Below are positions 16,270-23,197 of a stretch of DNA of 38,819 nucleotides, piece after piece. Every line of letters starts with the position of its first letter. Within the stretch, counting starts at the first letter, position 1. The notes beneath the pieces are model-generated. The model searched no databases and was not told where the DNA came from. It was given only the letters and a program-made list of their open reading frames with translations. Origin of the DNA: Streptomyces xanthophaeus (lineage in GTDB: Bacteria; Actinomycetota; Actinomycetes; Streptomycetales; Streptomycetaceae); contig NZ_JOFT01000061.1 of assembly GCF_000725805.1 (NCBI RefSeq), positions 1 to 38,819 on the forward strand, given 5' to 3'. Both the position numbers and the translations under genes were made by a program.

Positions 16270-17655
16270 ATGCGTGGATTCCTTGCTTCCTCGATCGGCG
16301 TCGCGACGGCCGCCGTACTGGCCCTGCCCCTCGCGCTCCCCACTCCGGCCCTGGCCGAGTCGGTCCCCGTGGGCCCGGCCGGGTCCACCCAGTCACTGCC
16401 GCTCGTCCCCCTGGGACCCGCGGTGAACCGCACCCCCGGCGTCCCCGGCATGAGCGCCTCGCCGCAGGTGCCCGAGACGCAGGGCCTGCCTGCGCGCGAG
16501 GTCGAGACGTTCTCGCTGGTCGGCGTCGTCTGGGACGACGTGAGCAGCGAACTGCACGGCCGGGTCCAGGTGCGCACCCGCTCCGCGCGGACCGCGACCT
16601 GGTCCGACTGGCAGGACGTCGAGACGCACAACAGCGAACACGCCGCCGACCCCGACGCGGCGGAACGCGGCTCCGGCCGGGTCCGCGGCGCCACCGCCCC
16701 GCTCTGGGTCGGCGAGTCCGACGGGGTCGAGGTCCGCGTCCAGGCGGAACCCGGCACCACCACCGCCCAGGCCCCCGGCCGTCTGCCCTCGGGCATGCGC
16801 ATCGAACTCGTCGACCCGGGCGCGGCCCCGCCCGACGGGACGAACGACGGCAAGAACGGCAGCCCCGGCGGCGACGACAAGGGCACGGTGGCCGTACCGG
16901 CCATGTCGATGGCCACGGCGGAGTCCTCCGCGGCGAACCTGCCGCACGCCCTGCTCGGCGCCAACGAGATCACCGCGCTCGACAAGGCCGACTCCACCGC
17001 CGACGCCGTCTTCGCCAGCGACGGCGCCCTGACCGCGGCGGCGGCCCCGTTCATCGGCCCGCGCCCGCGGATCGTCACCCGCAAGGGCTGGGGCGCGGAC
17101 GAGTCGCTGCGCGAGTCGGGCTTCGTCTACACGAACACCGTCAAGGCCGCCTTCGTCCACCACAGCGCCTCCGGCAACAACTACGCCTGCAAGGACGCCC
17201 CGGCGGTCCTGCGCAGCCTGTACCGCTACCACGTGCTCAGCAGCGGCTGGCGCGACATCGGCTACAACTTCGCCGTCGACAAGTGCGGCACCGTGTACGA
17301 GGGCCGCGCGGGCGGCGTCACCAAGGCCGTGCTCGGCGCGCACACCATGGGCTTCAACACGGACAGCATGGGCATCGCGGTCCTCGGCTCCTTCACCTCG
17401 ACCCCGCCCCCGGCCGTGGCGGTCGACGCCGTCGCCCGCCTGACCGCCTGGAAGCTCGGCCTCTTCGGCCGCGACCCGCGCGCGAAGACCACGCTGAAGT
17501 CGGGCGGCGGCAACCTCTACGCCAAGGGCCAGAACGTCACGATGAACGTCATCTCGGGCCACCGCGACGGCTTCGCCACGGAATGCCCGGGCAAACAGCT
17601 CTACGGCAAACTCCCGACGACCCGCACGTCCTCAGCAAAACTCCAAGGCCGCTGA
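16270..17655 (+). CDS. Secreted N-acetylmuramoyl-L-alanine amidase (PGRP/Amidase_2 type)
   Basis: It cleaves the bond between N-acetylmuramic acid and L-Ala in peptidoglycan, outside the cell. The 461-residue protein opens with a signal peptide (MRGFLASSIGVATAAVLALP, then an ALA cleavage site near residue 30). About 230 residues of actinobacterial PGRP-associated sequence follow, including TWSDWQDV. The C-terminal PGRP domain has RKGWGADE, a zinc-ligand His in VHHSASGN, SSGWRDIGYNFAVDKCGTVYEGRAGG, the second His in SGHRDG and the Cys in TECPGK. All three zinc ligands are present, so it should be active. The ATG at 16270 has no clear ribosome-binding site; GTG 16246 is an alternative. The LCP neighbours suggest wall remodelling. 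Confidence 0.9.
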   Translation: MRGFLASSIGVATAAVLALPLALPTPALAESVPVGPAGSTQSLPLVPLGPAVNRTPGVPGMSASPQVPETQGLPAREVETFSLVGVVWDDVSSELHGRVQVRTRSARTATWSDWQDVETHNSEHAADPDAAERGSGRVRGATAPLWVGESDGVEVRVQAEPGTTTAQAPGRLPSGMRIELVDPGAAPPDGTNDGKNGSPGGDDKGTVAVPAMSMATAESSAANLPHALLGANEITALDKADSTADAVFASDGALTAAAAPFIGPRPRIVTRKGWGADESLRESGFVYTNTVKAAFVHHSASGNNYACKDAPAVLRSLYRYHVLSSGWRDIGYNFAVDKCGTVYEGRAGGVTKAVLGAHTMGFNTDSMGIAVLGSFTSTPPPAVAVDAVARLTAWKLGLFGRDPRAKTTLKSGGGNLYAKGQNVTMNVISGHRDGFATECPGKQLYGKLPTTRTSSAKLQGR

Positions 17656-17699
17656 CCCTGCGGGCGGCCCGGCCCGGCCCGGGCTGCGCCAAGCCTTCT

Positions 17700-17988
17700 G
17701 GGGCTCCGCCCCAGACCCCACTCCTCAATCGCCGGAGGGGCTGAATTTTGGCCTCGTTGCAGCGGGGCCTGTGCGTGGGGGGTCGGGGAGCGGTGCCCCT
17801 CCGGGGTGTCTCCTCGGCTCGCGCACTGAGCCCCGTCGGACACGTTCGGCCCTGGTTGCGCGCTCGTCCTGCGGGGACACCCCGCAGTGTCCCCACTCCC
17901 CTCGACCCCGGCCAGCACATCCAGCGCCCTGCCTGGGCAAAATCCAGCCCCTCCGGCGTTTGAGGAGCGGGGTCCGGGGCGGAGCCCC
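17700..17988. repeat. Large inverted repeat pair with 50-nt arms
   Basis: Bases 17700-17749 and 17939-17988 are inverted copies, matching at 46 of 50 positions when one is reverse complemented. Each arm runs from GGGGCTCCGCCCC through CGCCGGAGGGGCTG to TTTT. The 189-base centre has no coding signal I trust. Similar GGGGCTCCGCCCC...GCCGGAGGGGCTG tracts are, from memory, common in Streptomyces intergenic DNA. The paired arrangement resembles a MITE-like element or a double terminator after the amidase gene. Confidence 0.75.
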
Positions 17989-18240
17989 GTGCAGCGGCGC
18001 CGCAGGCGGGACACCGCCACACGGCCGAGCCCCGCACGGGACACCGCGGAGCCCCGTGCAGCGGCGCCGCAGGCGGGACACCGCCACACGGCCGAGCCCC
18101 GCACGGGACACCGCGGAACCCGTGCAGCGGCGCCGCAGGCGGGACACCGCCACACGGCCGAGCCCCGCACGGGACACCGCGGAACCCGTGCAACGGTGCC
18201 GCAGACGGGCCACCACCACACCGCCCAGCCCCGCAGGGCT
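17981..18240. repeat. 67-bp minisatellite, about 3.9 copies
   Basis: Units start at 17981, 18048, 18115 and 18181 (67, 67 and 66 bp, then a diverged partial copy). Each contains GGAGCCCCGTGCAGCGGC, the palindrome GCGGCGCCGC, and a small hairpin GGCGG-GACA-CCGCC. The first two units are nearly identical. The fourth carries several changes and ends about 11 bases before the ATG of the glycosylase gene, so copy number sets the distance between any promoter and that gene. All six frames across it are open only because of GC content. Confidence 0.9.
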
Positions 18241-18251
18241 ACGCTCGTGCC

Positions 18252-19262
18252 ATGGCCGGCCGCTTCGATCCGCTCACCCGCGCCGCCGTCCGCGGCGGCC
18301 GGACCGACGTACCCGCAGGGCGCGGCACCGCAACCGGCACCGCAACCGGCACCGCAACCGGAGCCAAGGCCCGCAACTGGCGACCCGCCGGACCCGTCGA
18401 CCTCGGCCTCACCCTCGGCCCGCTCCGGCGCGGCCCCGCCGACCCCACCTTCCGCACCACCCCCGACGGCTCCGTCTGGCGCACCAGCCTGACCCCCCAG
18501 GGCCCCGCCACCCTCCGGGTGGCCACCGCCGCCGAGGAGGTCCACGCCGAGGCCTGGGGCCCCGGCGCCGAGTGGATGCTCGAACAGCTGCCCGCGCTCC
18601 TCGGCTCCGGCGACGACCCCGCCGCCTTCGTCCCCCGCCACCGCCTCGTGCACGCCAGTCACCGCGCCCGCCCGGGCCTGCGGCTGACCCGTACCGGGCT
18701 GGTCCTGGAGTCCCTGGTCCCCACGGTGCTGGAGCAGAAGGTCACCGCGGACGAGGCCTACCGCGCCTGGCGGCGCCTCGTGCGCCAGTACGGGGAGCCC
18801 GCACCGGGGCCGCAGGACATGTACGTCGTGCCGAGCGCCCGGACCTGGGCCATGATCCCGTCCTGGGACTGGCACCGGGCCGGGGTCGACTCCAAGCGTT
18901 CGGCGGCCATCGTCCGGGCCGCCCGCGTGGCCCACCGCCTGGAGGAGGCGGCGGGGATGCCGCCGGAGCAGGCCGCGGCGCGGCTGGAGGCCGTCCCCGG
19001 CATCGGTCCCTGGACCTCCGCCGAGACCCTCCAGCGCAGCAACGGCGACCCCGACGCCGTCACCACCGGCGATCTGCACCTGCCGGGCATCGTCGGCTAC
19101 GCCCTCGCCGGGAACCGGGACGCCGACGACGCCGCCATGCTGGAGCTCCTCGCCCCGTACGCGGGACAGCGCCACCGGGCCGCCCGCCTGATCCTGCTCG
19201 CGGGCCGCACCCCACCGCGCCGCGCCCCGCGCATGCCGCGCGGGGACATCGGCCGCCTCTGA
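18252..19262 (+). CDS. AlkA-like DNA-3-methyladenine glycosylase (HhH-GPD)
   Basis: It removes alkylated bases from DNA in base-excision repair. The 336-residue protein has a Gly/Thr/Arg-rich N-terminus with three TATG units encoded by an exact 12-bp triplication (18324-18359), an AlkA-like beta domain, and the HhH-GPD fold from about residue 150. Key features are ESLVPTVLEQKVTADEAYRA, the hairpin VPGIGPWTSAETLQRSNGDP and the catalytic Asp in VTTGDLHLPGIVGY. It ends 11 bases from the convergent fbiB stop. The ATG at 18252 directly follows the minisatellite; no good Shine-Dalgarno is seen. Substrate range cannot be read from sequence. Confidence 0.85.
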   Translation: MAGRFDPLTRAAVRGGRTDVPAGRGTATGTATGTATGAKARNWRPAGPVDLGLTLGPLRRGPADPTFRTTPDGSVWRTSLTPQGPATLRVATAAEEVHAEAWGPGAEWMLEQLPALLGSGDDPAAFVPRHRLVHASHRARPGLRLTRTGLVLESLVPTVLEQKVTADEAYRAWRRLVRQYGEPAPGPQDMYVVPSARTWAMIPSWDWHRAGVDSKRSAAIVRAARVAHRLEEAAGMPPEQAAARLEAVPGIGPWTSAETLQRSNGDPDAVTTGDLHLPGIVGYALAGNRDADDAAMLELLAPYAGQRHRAARLILLAGRTPPRRAPRMPRGDIGRL

Positions 19263-19273
19263 CCCCCGGAGGG

Positions 19274-20575
19274 TTAGCGGACCTCGACGAACTCCTGCAC
19301 CGGCCGCGCCGGCCGCTGCGCCGGGGCCGCCGCCGGGTGTCCCACGGCCACCGCCCCCATCGGGTCCCAGTCCTCGGGCAGGCCCAGCACCTCGCGCACC
19401 ACGTCGCGGCAGAACATCGTCGAGGACACCCACGCCGAGCCCAGCCGCTCCCCGGCCAGCGCGACCAGGAAGTTCTGCACGCCCGCGCCCATCGCGACCA
19501 CGAACATCTCCCGTTCCGCCCCGTCGCGCCGCTCGTCGCCGTAGTGGTGCGCCCCGTCCGTCACCAGGCAGGGCACCACCAGGTAGGGCGCGGCCCGCAG
19601 TACCTCGCCCCGGCGCACCCGCTTGGCCACGGACTCCTCCGACTTCCCGTCGGCCCGCAGGTCAGCGATCCACGCGTCCCGCATGGCGTCCAGCAGCCCG
19701 GTCCGCGCAGCCTCGGACTCCAGCAGGACGAACCGCCACGGCGTCGTGTGGTGCGGGGCCGGGGCCGTCACGGCCGCCGCCACCGCGCGGCGCACCGCGC
19801 CCGGGTCCACCGGCTCCGCCGTGAAGGCCCGTACGGTGCGCCGCTGCGTGACGGCTTCCCGTACCGCCTCCGAGGTGCCCAGCCGGAACATGTCGTCGTG
19901 CGGGGAGCGGATCAGCTCCCGCGCCGAGCCCTCGCCCAGGAGGTGGCCCAGCCCGCGTACGACGGCCACGGGGAGCCCGGCCGCCTTGCCCTTGACCAGG
20001 TCGCCCGCGGCGGCGAGTTCGTCCGCGGTGGCGACCACCGTCGCGCTCAGCGGGTTGCCGTGCGCGTCGGTGCCCCCGCGCAGGTCGTCCAGGACCCGTA
20101 CGCCGGCCGAGCCGATGGCCACGTCGGTCAGCCCGGTGCGCCACGGCCGCCCGAAGGTGTCCGTCACGACCACGCCCACGTCCACGGACAGCGCGTCGCG
20201 CACGCCCGCGCGGATCGCGGCCGCCGAGGCGTCCGGGTCCTCGGGCAGCAGGAGCACGGTGCCGGGGGCCGTGTTGGAGGCGTCGACCCCGGCGGCGGCC
20301 ATCACCAGCCCCTGCCGGTTCTCGACGATCCGCAGCGGGCCCCGGCGCGCGACCACCCGTACCGTCTCGGCGTCTATGGCCTCCTCGCGCGAGGAGGCCT
20401 CGGTGATCCGGCCCTCCGCCTTGGAGACGATCTTCGAGGTGACCAGCAGGACGTCGCCGTCCCGCAGGTCTGGTGCGGCCGTCGTGATCAGCTTCGCCAG
20501 GTCGTCGCCGGGCCTGACCTCCGGGATCCCCTCGACGGCCCGCACCTCGTACGAGGGCACGCGCGCCGCGCTCAC
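19274..20575 (-). CDS. fbiB: Coenzyme F420-0:L-glutamate ligase / FMN-binding domain protein
   Basis: FbiB adds L-glutamates to F420-0 with GTP. In actinobacteria the C-terminal domain reduces dehydro-F420 using FMNH2. The 433-residue protein has both parts. The ligase (residues 1-245) shows [35 protein letters not shown] and [21 protein letters not shown] nitroreductase-like domain (about 250-420) shows [20 protein letters not shown] and [16 protein letters not shown]. The GTG start (20575-20573) overlaps the fbiA TGA by four bases (GTGA), so the two are translationally coupled. fbiC and fbiD are not in the window. Confidence 0.95.
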   Translation of the reverse strand: MSAARVPSYEVRAVEGIPEVRPGDDLAKLITTAAPDLRDGDVLLVTSKIVSKAEGRITEASSREEAIDAETVRVVARRGPLRIVENRQGLVMAAAGVDASNTAPGTVLLLPEDPDASAAAIRAGVRDALSVDVGVVVTDTFGRPWRTGLTDVAIGSAGVRVLDDLRGGTDAHGNPLSATVVATADELAAAGDLVKGKAAGLPVAVVRGLGHLLGEGSARELIRSPHDDMFRLGTSEAVREAVTQRRTVRAFTAEPVDPGAVRRAVAAAVTAPAPHHTTPWRFVLLESEAARTGLLDAMRDAWIADLRADGKSEESVAKRVRRGEVLRAAPYLVVPCLVTDGAHHYGDERRDGAEREMFVVAMGAGVQNFLVALAGERLGSAWVSSTMFCRDVVREVLGLPEDWDPMGAVAVGHPAAAPAQRPARPVQEFVEVR

Positions 20576-21531
20576 CGCGAGGCCTCCGCCAGGTCCAGCG
20601 CGGCCCGGGCCATGGCGGCGGTCGCGGCCAGGTCGCTCATCATCAGGGGCACGGCCCGGCAGCTGATGCCGGCGGCCTCCACCTGGGCCACGGCGTCCGC
20701 GTCCGCGGTGTCCACGAGCCAGCCGTCGAGCAGGGCGGTCCCGTAGTGCAGGGCGACCGCCGAGGCGGTGGACTCGACGCCGACCGCGGCCAGCACCTTG
20801 TCGGCCATGCCGCGTACGGGGGCGCCGCCGACGATGGGGGAGAGCCCGACGACGGGGGCCTGGGCGGCGGCCACGGCGTCCCGGATTCCGGGCACGGCGA
20901 GGATCGTCCCCACCGAGACCACCGGGTTGGAGGGCGGGAAGAGGATGACGTCGGCGGCGGCGAGGGCCTCCAGCACGCCGGGTCCGGGCTTGGCCTGCTC
21001 GGCGCCCACGGGGACGACGGCCTCGGCGTCCACCGAGGCGCGCAGCCGCACCCAGTACTCCTGGAAGTGGATGACGCGGCGTTCCCCGGTGTCCGCGTCG
21101 GTGATCGCGACGTGGGTCTCGACGCGGTCGTCGGTCATGGGCAGCAGCCGGACCCCGGGCTGCCAGCGGTCGCAGAGGGCTTCGGTGACGGCGCTCAGCG
21201 GGTAGCCGGCGCCCAGCATCTGGGTACGGACGATGTGGGTGGCGAAGTCGCGGTCGCCGAGGCCGAACCAGGTGGGTCCGACCCCGTACGCCGCGAGTTC
21301 CTCCTTGACGGTGAAGGACTCGTCGAGGCGTCCCCAGCCCTGGTCCTCGTTGATGCCACCGCCGAGGGTGTACATCACCGTGTCCAGATCGGGGCACACC
21401 TTGAGCCCGAACAGGTGAATGTCGTCACCGGTGTTGCCGATGACCGTGATGTCCGCGTCGGGCACTGCCGACTTGAGTCCGCGGAGGAACCGGGCGCCGC
21501 CTATACCGCCGGCCAGAACAACGATGCGCAT
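20572..21531 (-). CDS. fbiA: 2-phospho-L-lactate (phosphoenolpyruvate) transferase FbiA
   Basis: FbiA transfers the lactyl-phospho or phosphoenolpyruvyl moiety from the activated guanylyl donor to the deazaflavin Fo, making (dehydro-)F420-0. The 319-residue length is normal. The N-terminus [19 protein letters not shown] holds the conserved GGxGGA(K/R) loop. [44 protein letters not shown] and [14 protein letters not shown] are all family motifs. It is the promoter-proximal gene of the fbiA-fbiB pair. The region just upstream carries the divergently unrelated 3' end of the cysteine dioxygenase gene, which is on the same strand 27 bases above. No strong ribosome-binding site is visible. Confidence 0.95.
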   Translation of the reverse strand: MRIVVLAGGIGGARFLRGLKSAVPDADITVIGNTGDDIHLFGLKVCPDLDTVMYTLGGGINEDQGWGRLDESFTVKEELAAYGVGPTWFGLGDRDFATHIVRTQMLGAGYPLSAVTEALCDRWQPGVRLLPMTDDRVETHVAITDADTGERRVIHFQEYWVRLRASVDAEAVVPVGAEQAKPGPGVLEALAAADVILFPPSNPVVSVGTILAVPGIRDAVAAAQAPVVGLSPIVGGAPVRGMADKVLAAVGVESTASAVALHYGTALLDGWLVDTADADAVAQVEAAGISCRAVPLMMSDLAATAAMARAALDLAEASR

Positions 21532-21558
21532 GCACCGAAGTCTGTCAGGCCGCGGGGC

Positions 21559-22089
21559 TCAGGCGGAGACGGCCTCGGTCTCGGCCTCGGAGGCCGCCGG
21601 GGAGCAGCCGTGCATCGGCATCCGGGTCAGGCCGGGGAAGTAGACGTGCAGGCTGACCGCGCCGTCGAGGGTGTCGTTGACGACCTCGTGGGCGTAGCCG
21701 GGGGCGAAGACGCGCTGGGAGCCGGGGCCCAGCGACAGGCGTCCGCGGGCGGTGTGCTCGGTGAGCTCGCCTTCGAGGACGGTCATGACGCCGGAGGAGT
21801 CCCCGTGGCCGTGCAGGCCGCTGCCCTGGCCGGGGACCCAGCTGAGCAGCCAGACCTCGTAGCCGGGGCCGGTGCGCAGCCGGTGGTACCAGCGGGTGGT
21901 GGCGTCGTAGCGGACCAGGTGTTCCCAGGAGGCGCGGTCCGCGGCGACGGAGCGGGCGAGGCCGACGAATTCGGCGACGGTGGCCGGGTGTTCGCGGGCG
22001 GGCTGGAGGAGGTGCTGGACGGCGAGGATGTCGCCGGCGATCTGGAGGTCGCTCTCGGTGTGCGCGTGGGGGGTGGTGGTGCTGTTCAT
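21559..22089 (-). CDS. Cysteine dioxygenase (type I, cupin)
   Basis: It oxidises L-cysteine with O2 to cysteine sulfinate, using a mononuclear Fe(II). The 176-residue protein has the cupin core. WYHRLRTGPGYEVWLLSW leads to the metal motif GLHGHGDSSGVMTVLEGELTE (two His), and the third His is in FAPGYAHEVVND. The length suits bacterial cysteine dioxygenases. The ATG at 22089 has GAGGT about 11 bases upstream. It lies 27 bases before fbiA on the same strand, so read-through into fbiA is possible. The upstream leader encodes a run of six Cys codons (see 22177-22263), pointing to control by cysteine supply. Confidence 0.88.
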   Translation of the reverse strand: MNSTTTPHAHTESDLQIAGDILAVQHLLQPAREHPATVAEFVGLARSVAADRASWEHLVRYDATTRWYHRLRTGPGYEVWLLSWVPGQGSGLHGHGDSSGVMTVLEGELTEHTARGRLSLGPGSQRVFAPGYAHEVVNDTLDGAVSLHVYFPGLTRMPMHGCSPAASEAETEAVSA

Positions 22090-22126
22090 CGTGGGAGTAC
22101 CTCGACGGATGTCAGTGGGGCTGGCG

Positions 22127-22176
22127 GTTGCTGTGGGGGAGGGCCGGAGCTCTGAGGAGCCATGGCTCCACGGGCA
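22127..22176 (-). promoter_or_regulatory. Possible attenuator structures between leader and dioxygenase
   Basis: On minus, just after the leader stop, GGAGCCATGGCTCC forms a perfect 14-nt palindrome (about 22155-22168). Further on, ACAGCAAC (22134-22127) is complementary to GTTGCTGT within the Cys codons. A ribosome stalled on the Cys run would block the long-range pairing. No U-tract follows, so control might be at translation or by Rho. Confidence 0.35.
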
Positions 22177-22263
22177 TCAACAGCAGCAACAGCAACAGTG
22201 AACCTGGGCAGCACACAGGAACCCACGAATGGGGGTCCCGGAGGTGGCTGCGGTCACTGACAT
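22177..22263 (-). CDS. Poly-cysteine leader peptide upstream of cysteine dioxygenase
   Basis: A 28-codon ORF on minus starts with ATG at 22263-22261. It reads MSVTAATSGT... and ends ...AQVHCCCCCC, with TGA at 22179-22177, 87 bases before the dioxygenase ATG. The six Cys codons mix TGT and TGC (TGT TGC TGT TGC TGC TGT). One more Cys lies at residue 17. No Shine-Dalgarno precedes the ATG. Instead TTGACA (22300-22295) is followed after 18 bases by TCTCCT, with seven bases to the ATG, the geometry of a leaderless mRNA. Poly-cysteine leaderless short ORFs acting as cysteine-responsive attenuators are known in mycobacteria. The same role here is inference. The poly-Cys tract can pair with ACAGCAAC (22134-22127) in the spacer. 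Confidence 0.7.
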   Translation of the reverse strand: MSVTAATSGTPIRGFLCAAQVHCCCCCC

Positions 22264-22275
22264 GGGCACAAGGAG

Positions 22276-22300
22276 ACCGGTTCGAGGGCCGGACTGTCAA
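22276..22300 (-). promoter_or_regulatory. Promoter driving the leaderless poly-Cys ORF and cysteine dioxygenase
   Basis: On minus, TTGACA (22300-22295) is a perfect -35. Eighteen bases downstream TCTCCT (about 22276-22271) is a weak -10 at the correct place. A start site at the A of the leader ATG (22263) would leave no 5' UTR. Confidence 0.5.
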
Positions 22301-22614
22301 CCCAATGTCTCTTTTGGGGCAAAAGTTTCACCTCATCCGGTTACTGTGCGCGGAGAAAGGTTTGTGCAGTGTGGACCAGGGGATGTGGCGCCTTGCCGGA
22401 TCCAAACCAAACCCGCCATCTCGTGACCGGAATGTGATCTGCGCCGCTTCCGCGGCCCCATCGCAACCACACCGCAGAGGGTCACGTGGATTACGGGTGA
22501 AGACGGGCATCGCGTGACGCCCGTGGCATGTGTCACGATTTTTGGCGATATGAACACTTTCTGCATACGCTTGGTTCCGCAGAGTGAATAAGGGGCCCAA
22601 TAGCAGATCCCGGC

Positions 22615-22644
22615 TTGACTGCTCCGGAGCCACGCACTTGTAAT
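22615..22644 (+). promoter_or_regulatory. Vegetative-type promoter of whiB
   Basis: TTGACT (22615-22620) and TGTAAT (22639-22644) are separated by 18 bases, a good fit for the principal sigma factor. The start of transcription would be near 22651, about 65 bases before the whiB ATG. The stretch 22301-22614 holds no gene. It has several GTGA/TCAC half-sites, including CGTGAC 22514-22519 and GTCACG 22533-22538. Confidence 0.55.
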
Positions 22645-22670
22645 TTCACTCGTGTCGTTACGTAGCGATC

Positions 22671-22685
22671 AGTGACGGCATCACC
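22671..22685. promoter_or_regulatory. AGTGA-N5-TCACC inverted repeat in the whiB leader (BldD-like box)
   Basis: AGTGA (22671-22675) and TCACC (22681-22685) form an inverted repeat just after the predicted transcription start. It matches the half-site pattern described for the developmental repressor BldD (AGTGA...TCAC). As I recall, whiB is under developmental control of this kind. Binding is not shown. Confidence 0.45.
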
Positions 22686-22716
22686 ACGGGGACGCACAGA
22701 AGAGCGAGGGGCGCAC

Positions 22717-22980
22717 ATGACCGAGCTGTTTCAGGAACTGCTGGTCGAGGAGGCGGACGAGGAGCTCGGATGGCAGGAGCGCGCTCTGTGCGCCCAGACC
22801 GACCCCGAGTCCTTCTTTCCCGAGAAGGGCGGCTCCACCCGCGAGGCCAAGAAGGTCTGCCTGGCCTGTGAGGTCCGCTCCGAATGCCTCGAATACGCCC
22901 TCGCCAACGACGAGCGGTTCGGCATCTGGGGCGGTCTGTCCGAGCGTGAGCGGCGCCGCCTGAAAAAGGCAGCGGTCTGA
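22717..22980 (+). CDS. whiB: Sporulation transcription factor WhiB
   Basis: WhiB is a small iron-sulfur transcription factor that works with WhiA to switch aerial hyphae from growth to sporulation septation. The 87-residue product has the four cluster cysteines C25, C48, C51 and C57 (one Cys, then CLAC and a fourth), the GIWGG turn and the basic C-terminus ERERRRLKKAAV. The sequence is recognisable as WhiB itself, not another Wbl protein, by the N-terminus MTELFQELLVEEADEELGWQ. The ATG at 22717 follows GAGGGG; the upstream in-frame GTG at 22672 would lie inside the BldD-like box. A hairpin terminator follows at 23069-23107. Confidence 0.97.
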   Translation: MTELFQELLVEEADEELGWQERALCAQTDPESFFPEKGGSTREAKKVCLACEVRSECLEYALANDERFGIWGGLSERERRRLKKAAV

Positions 22981-23068
22981 GCCGGCCGAGGCACTCCCCG
23001 CCGGGCACCTACCGCACATCGCACGACATATCGAGCCGCACCTCCGACAGGGCGCCGGCTGGAGCAAA

Positions 23069-23107
23069 CGGTCCGCCTCCCGCACCTTCCCCGCAGGAGG
23101 CGGACCG
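23069..23107 (+). terminator. Terminator after whiB
   Basis: CGGTCCGCCTCC (23069-23080) pairs perfectly with GGAGGCGGACCG (23096-23107) across a 15-base loop, 88 bases after the whiB stop and before the glycosyltransferase start. Confidence 0.65.
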
Positions 23108-23197
23108 CTCTGCTGCCAGCCGTTAGTGTGGGGCGCTGTCCAGCAGCCTCCGAGGGCACACCACCCCCGGACCCCCGGCCGGAGGGCCCGTACCGCG

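Noticed and set aside
17981..18240. CRISPR-like array
   Set aside because: The units are contiguous with no unique spacers and no cas genes are present, so it is a tandem minisatellite.
17601..19433. A 610-codon minus-strand open frame covering the minisatellite and the glycosylase gene
   Set aside because: It is a GC-driven shadow. Its repetitive part merely translates the 67-bp array and the rest is antisense to a well-conserved glycosylase.
22112..22300. An overlapping 62-codon minus frame with a run of seven Leu codons at the same place as the Cys run
   Set aside because: It begins with TTG, lacks a ribosome-binding site and runs past the region without stopping. The Cys frame has an ATG at the predicted transcription start and stops right after the run.
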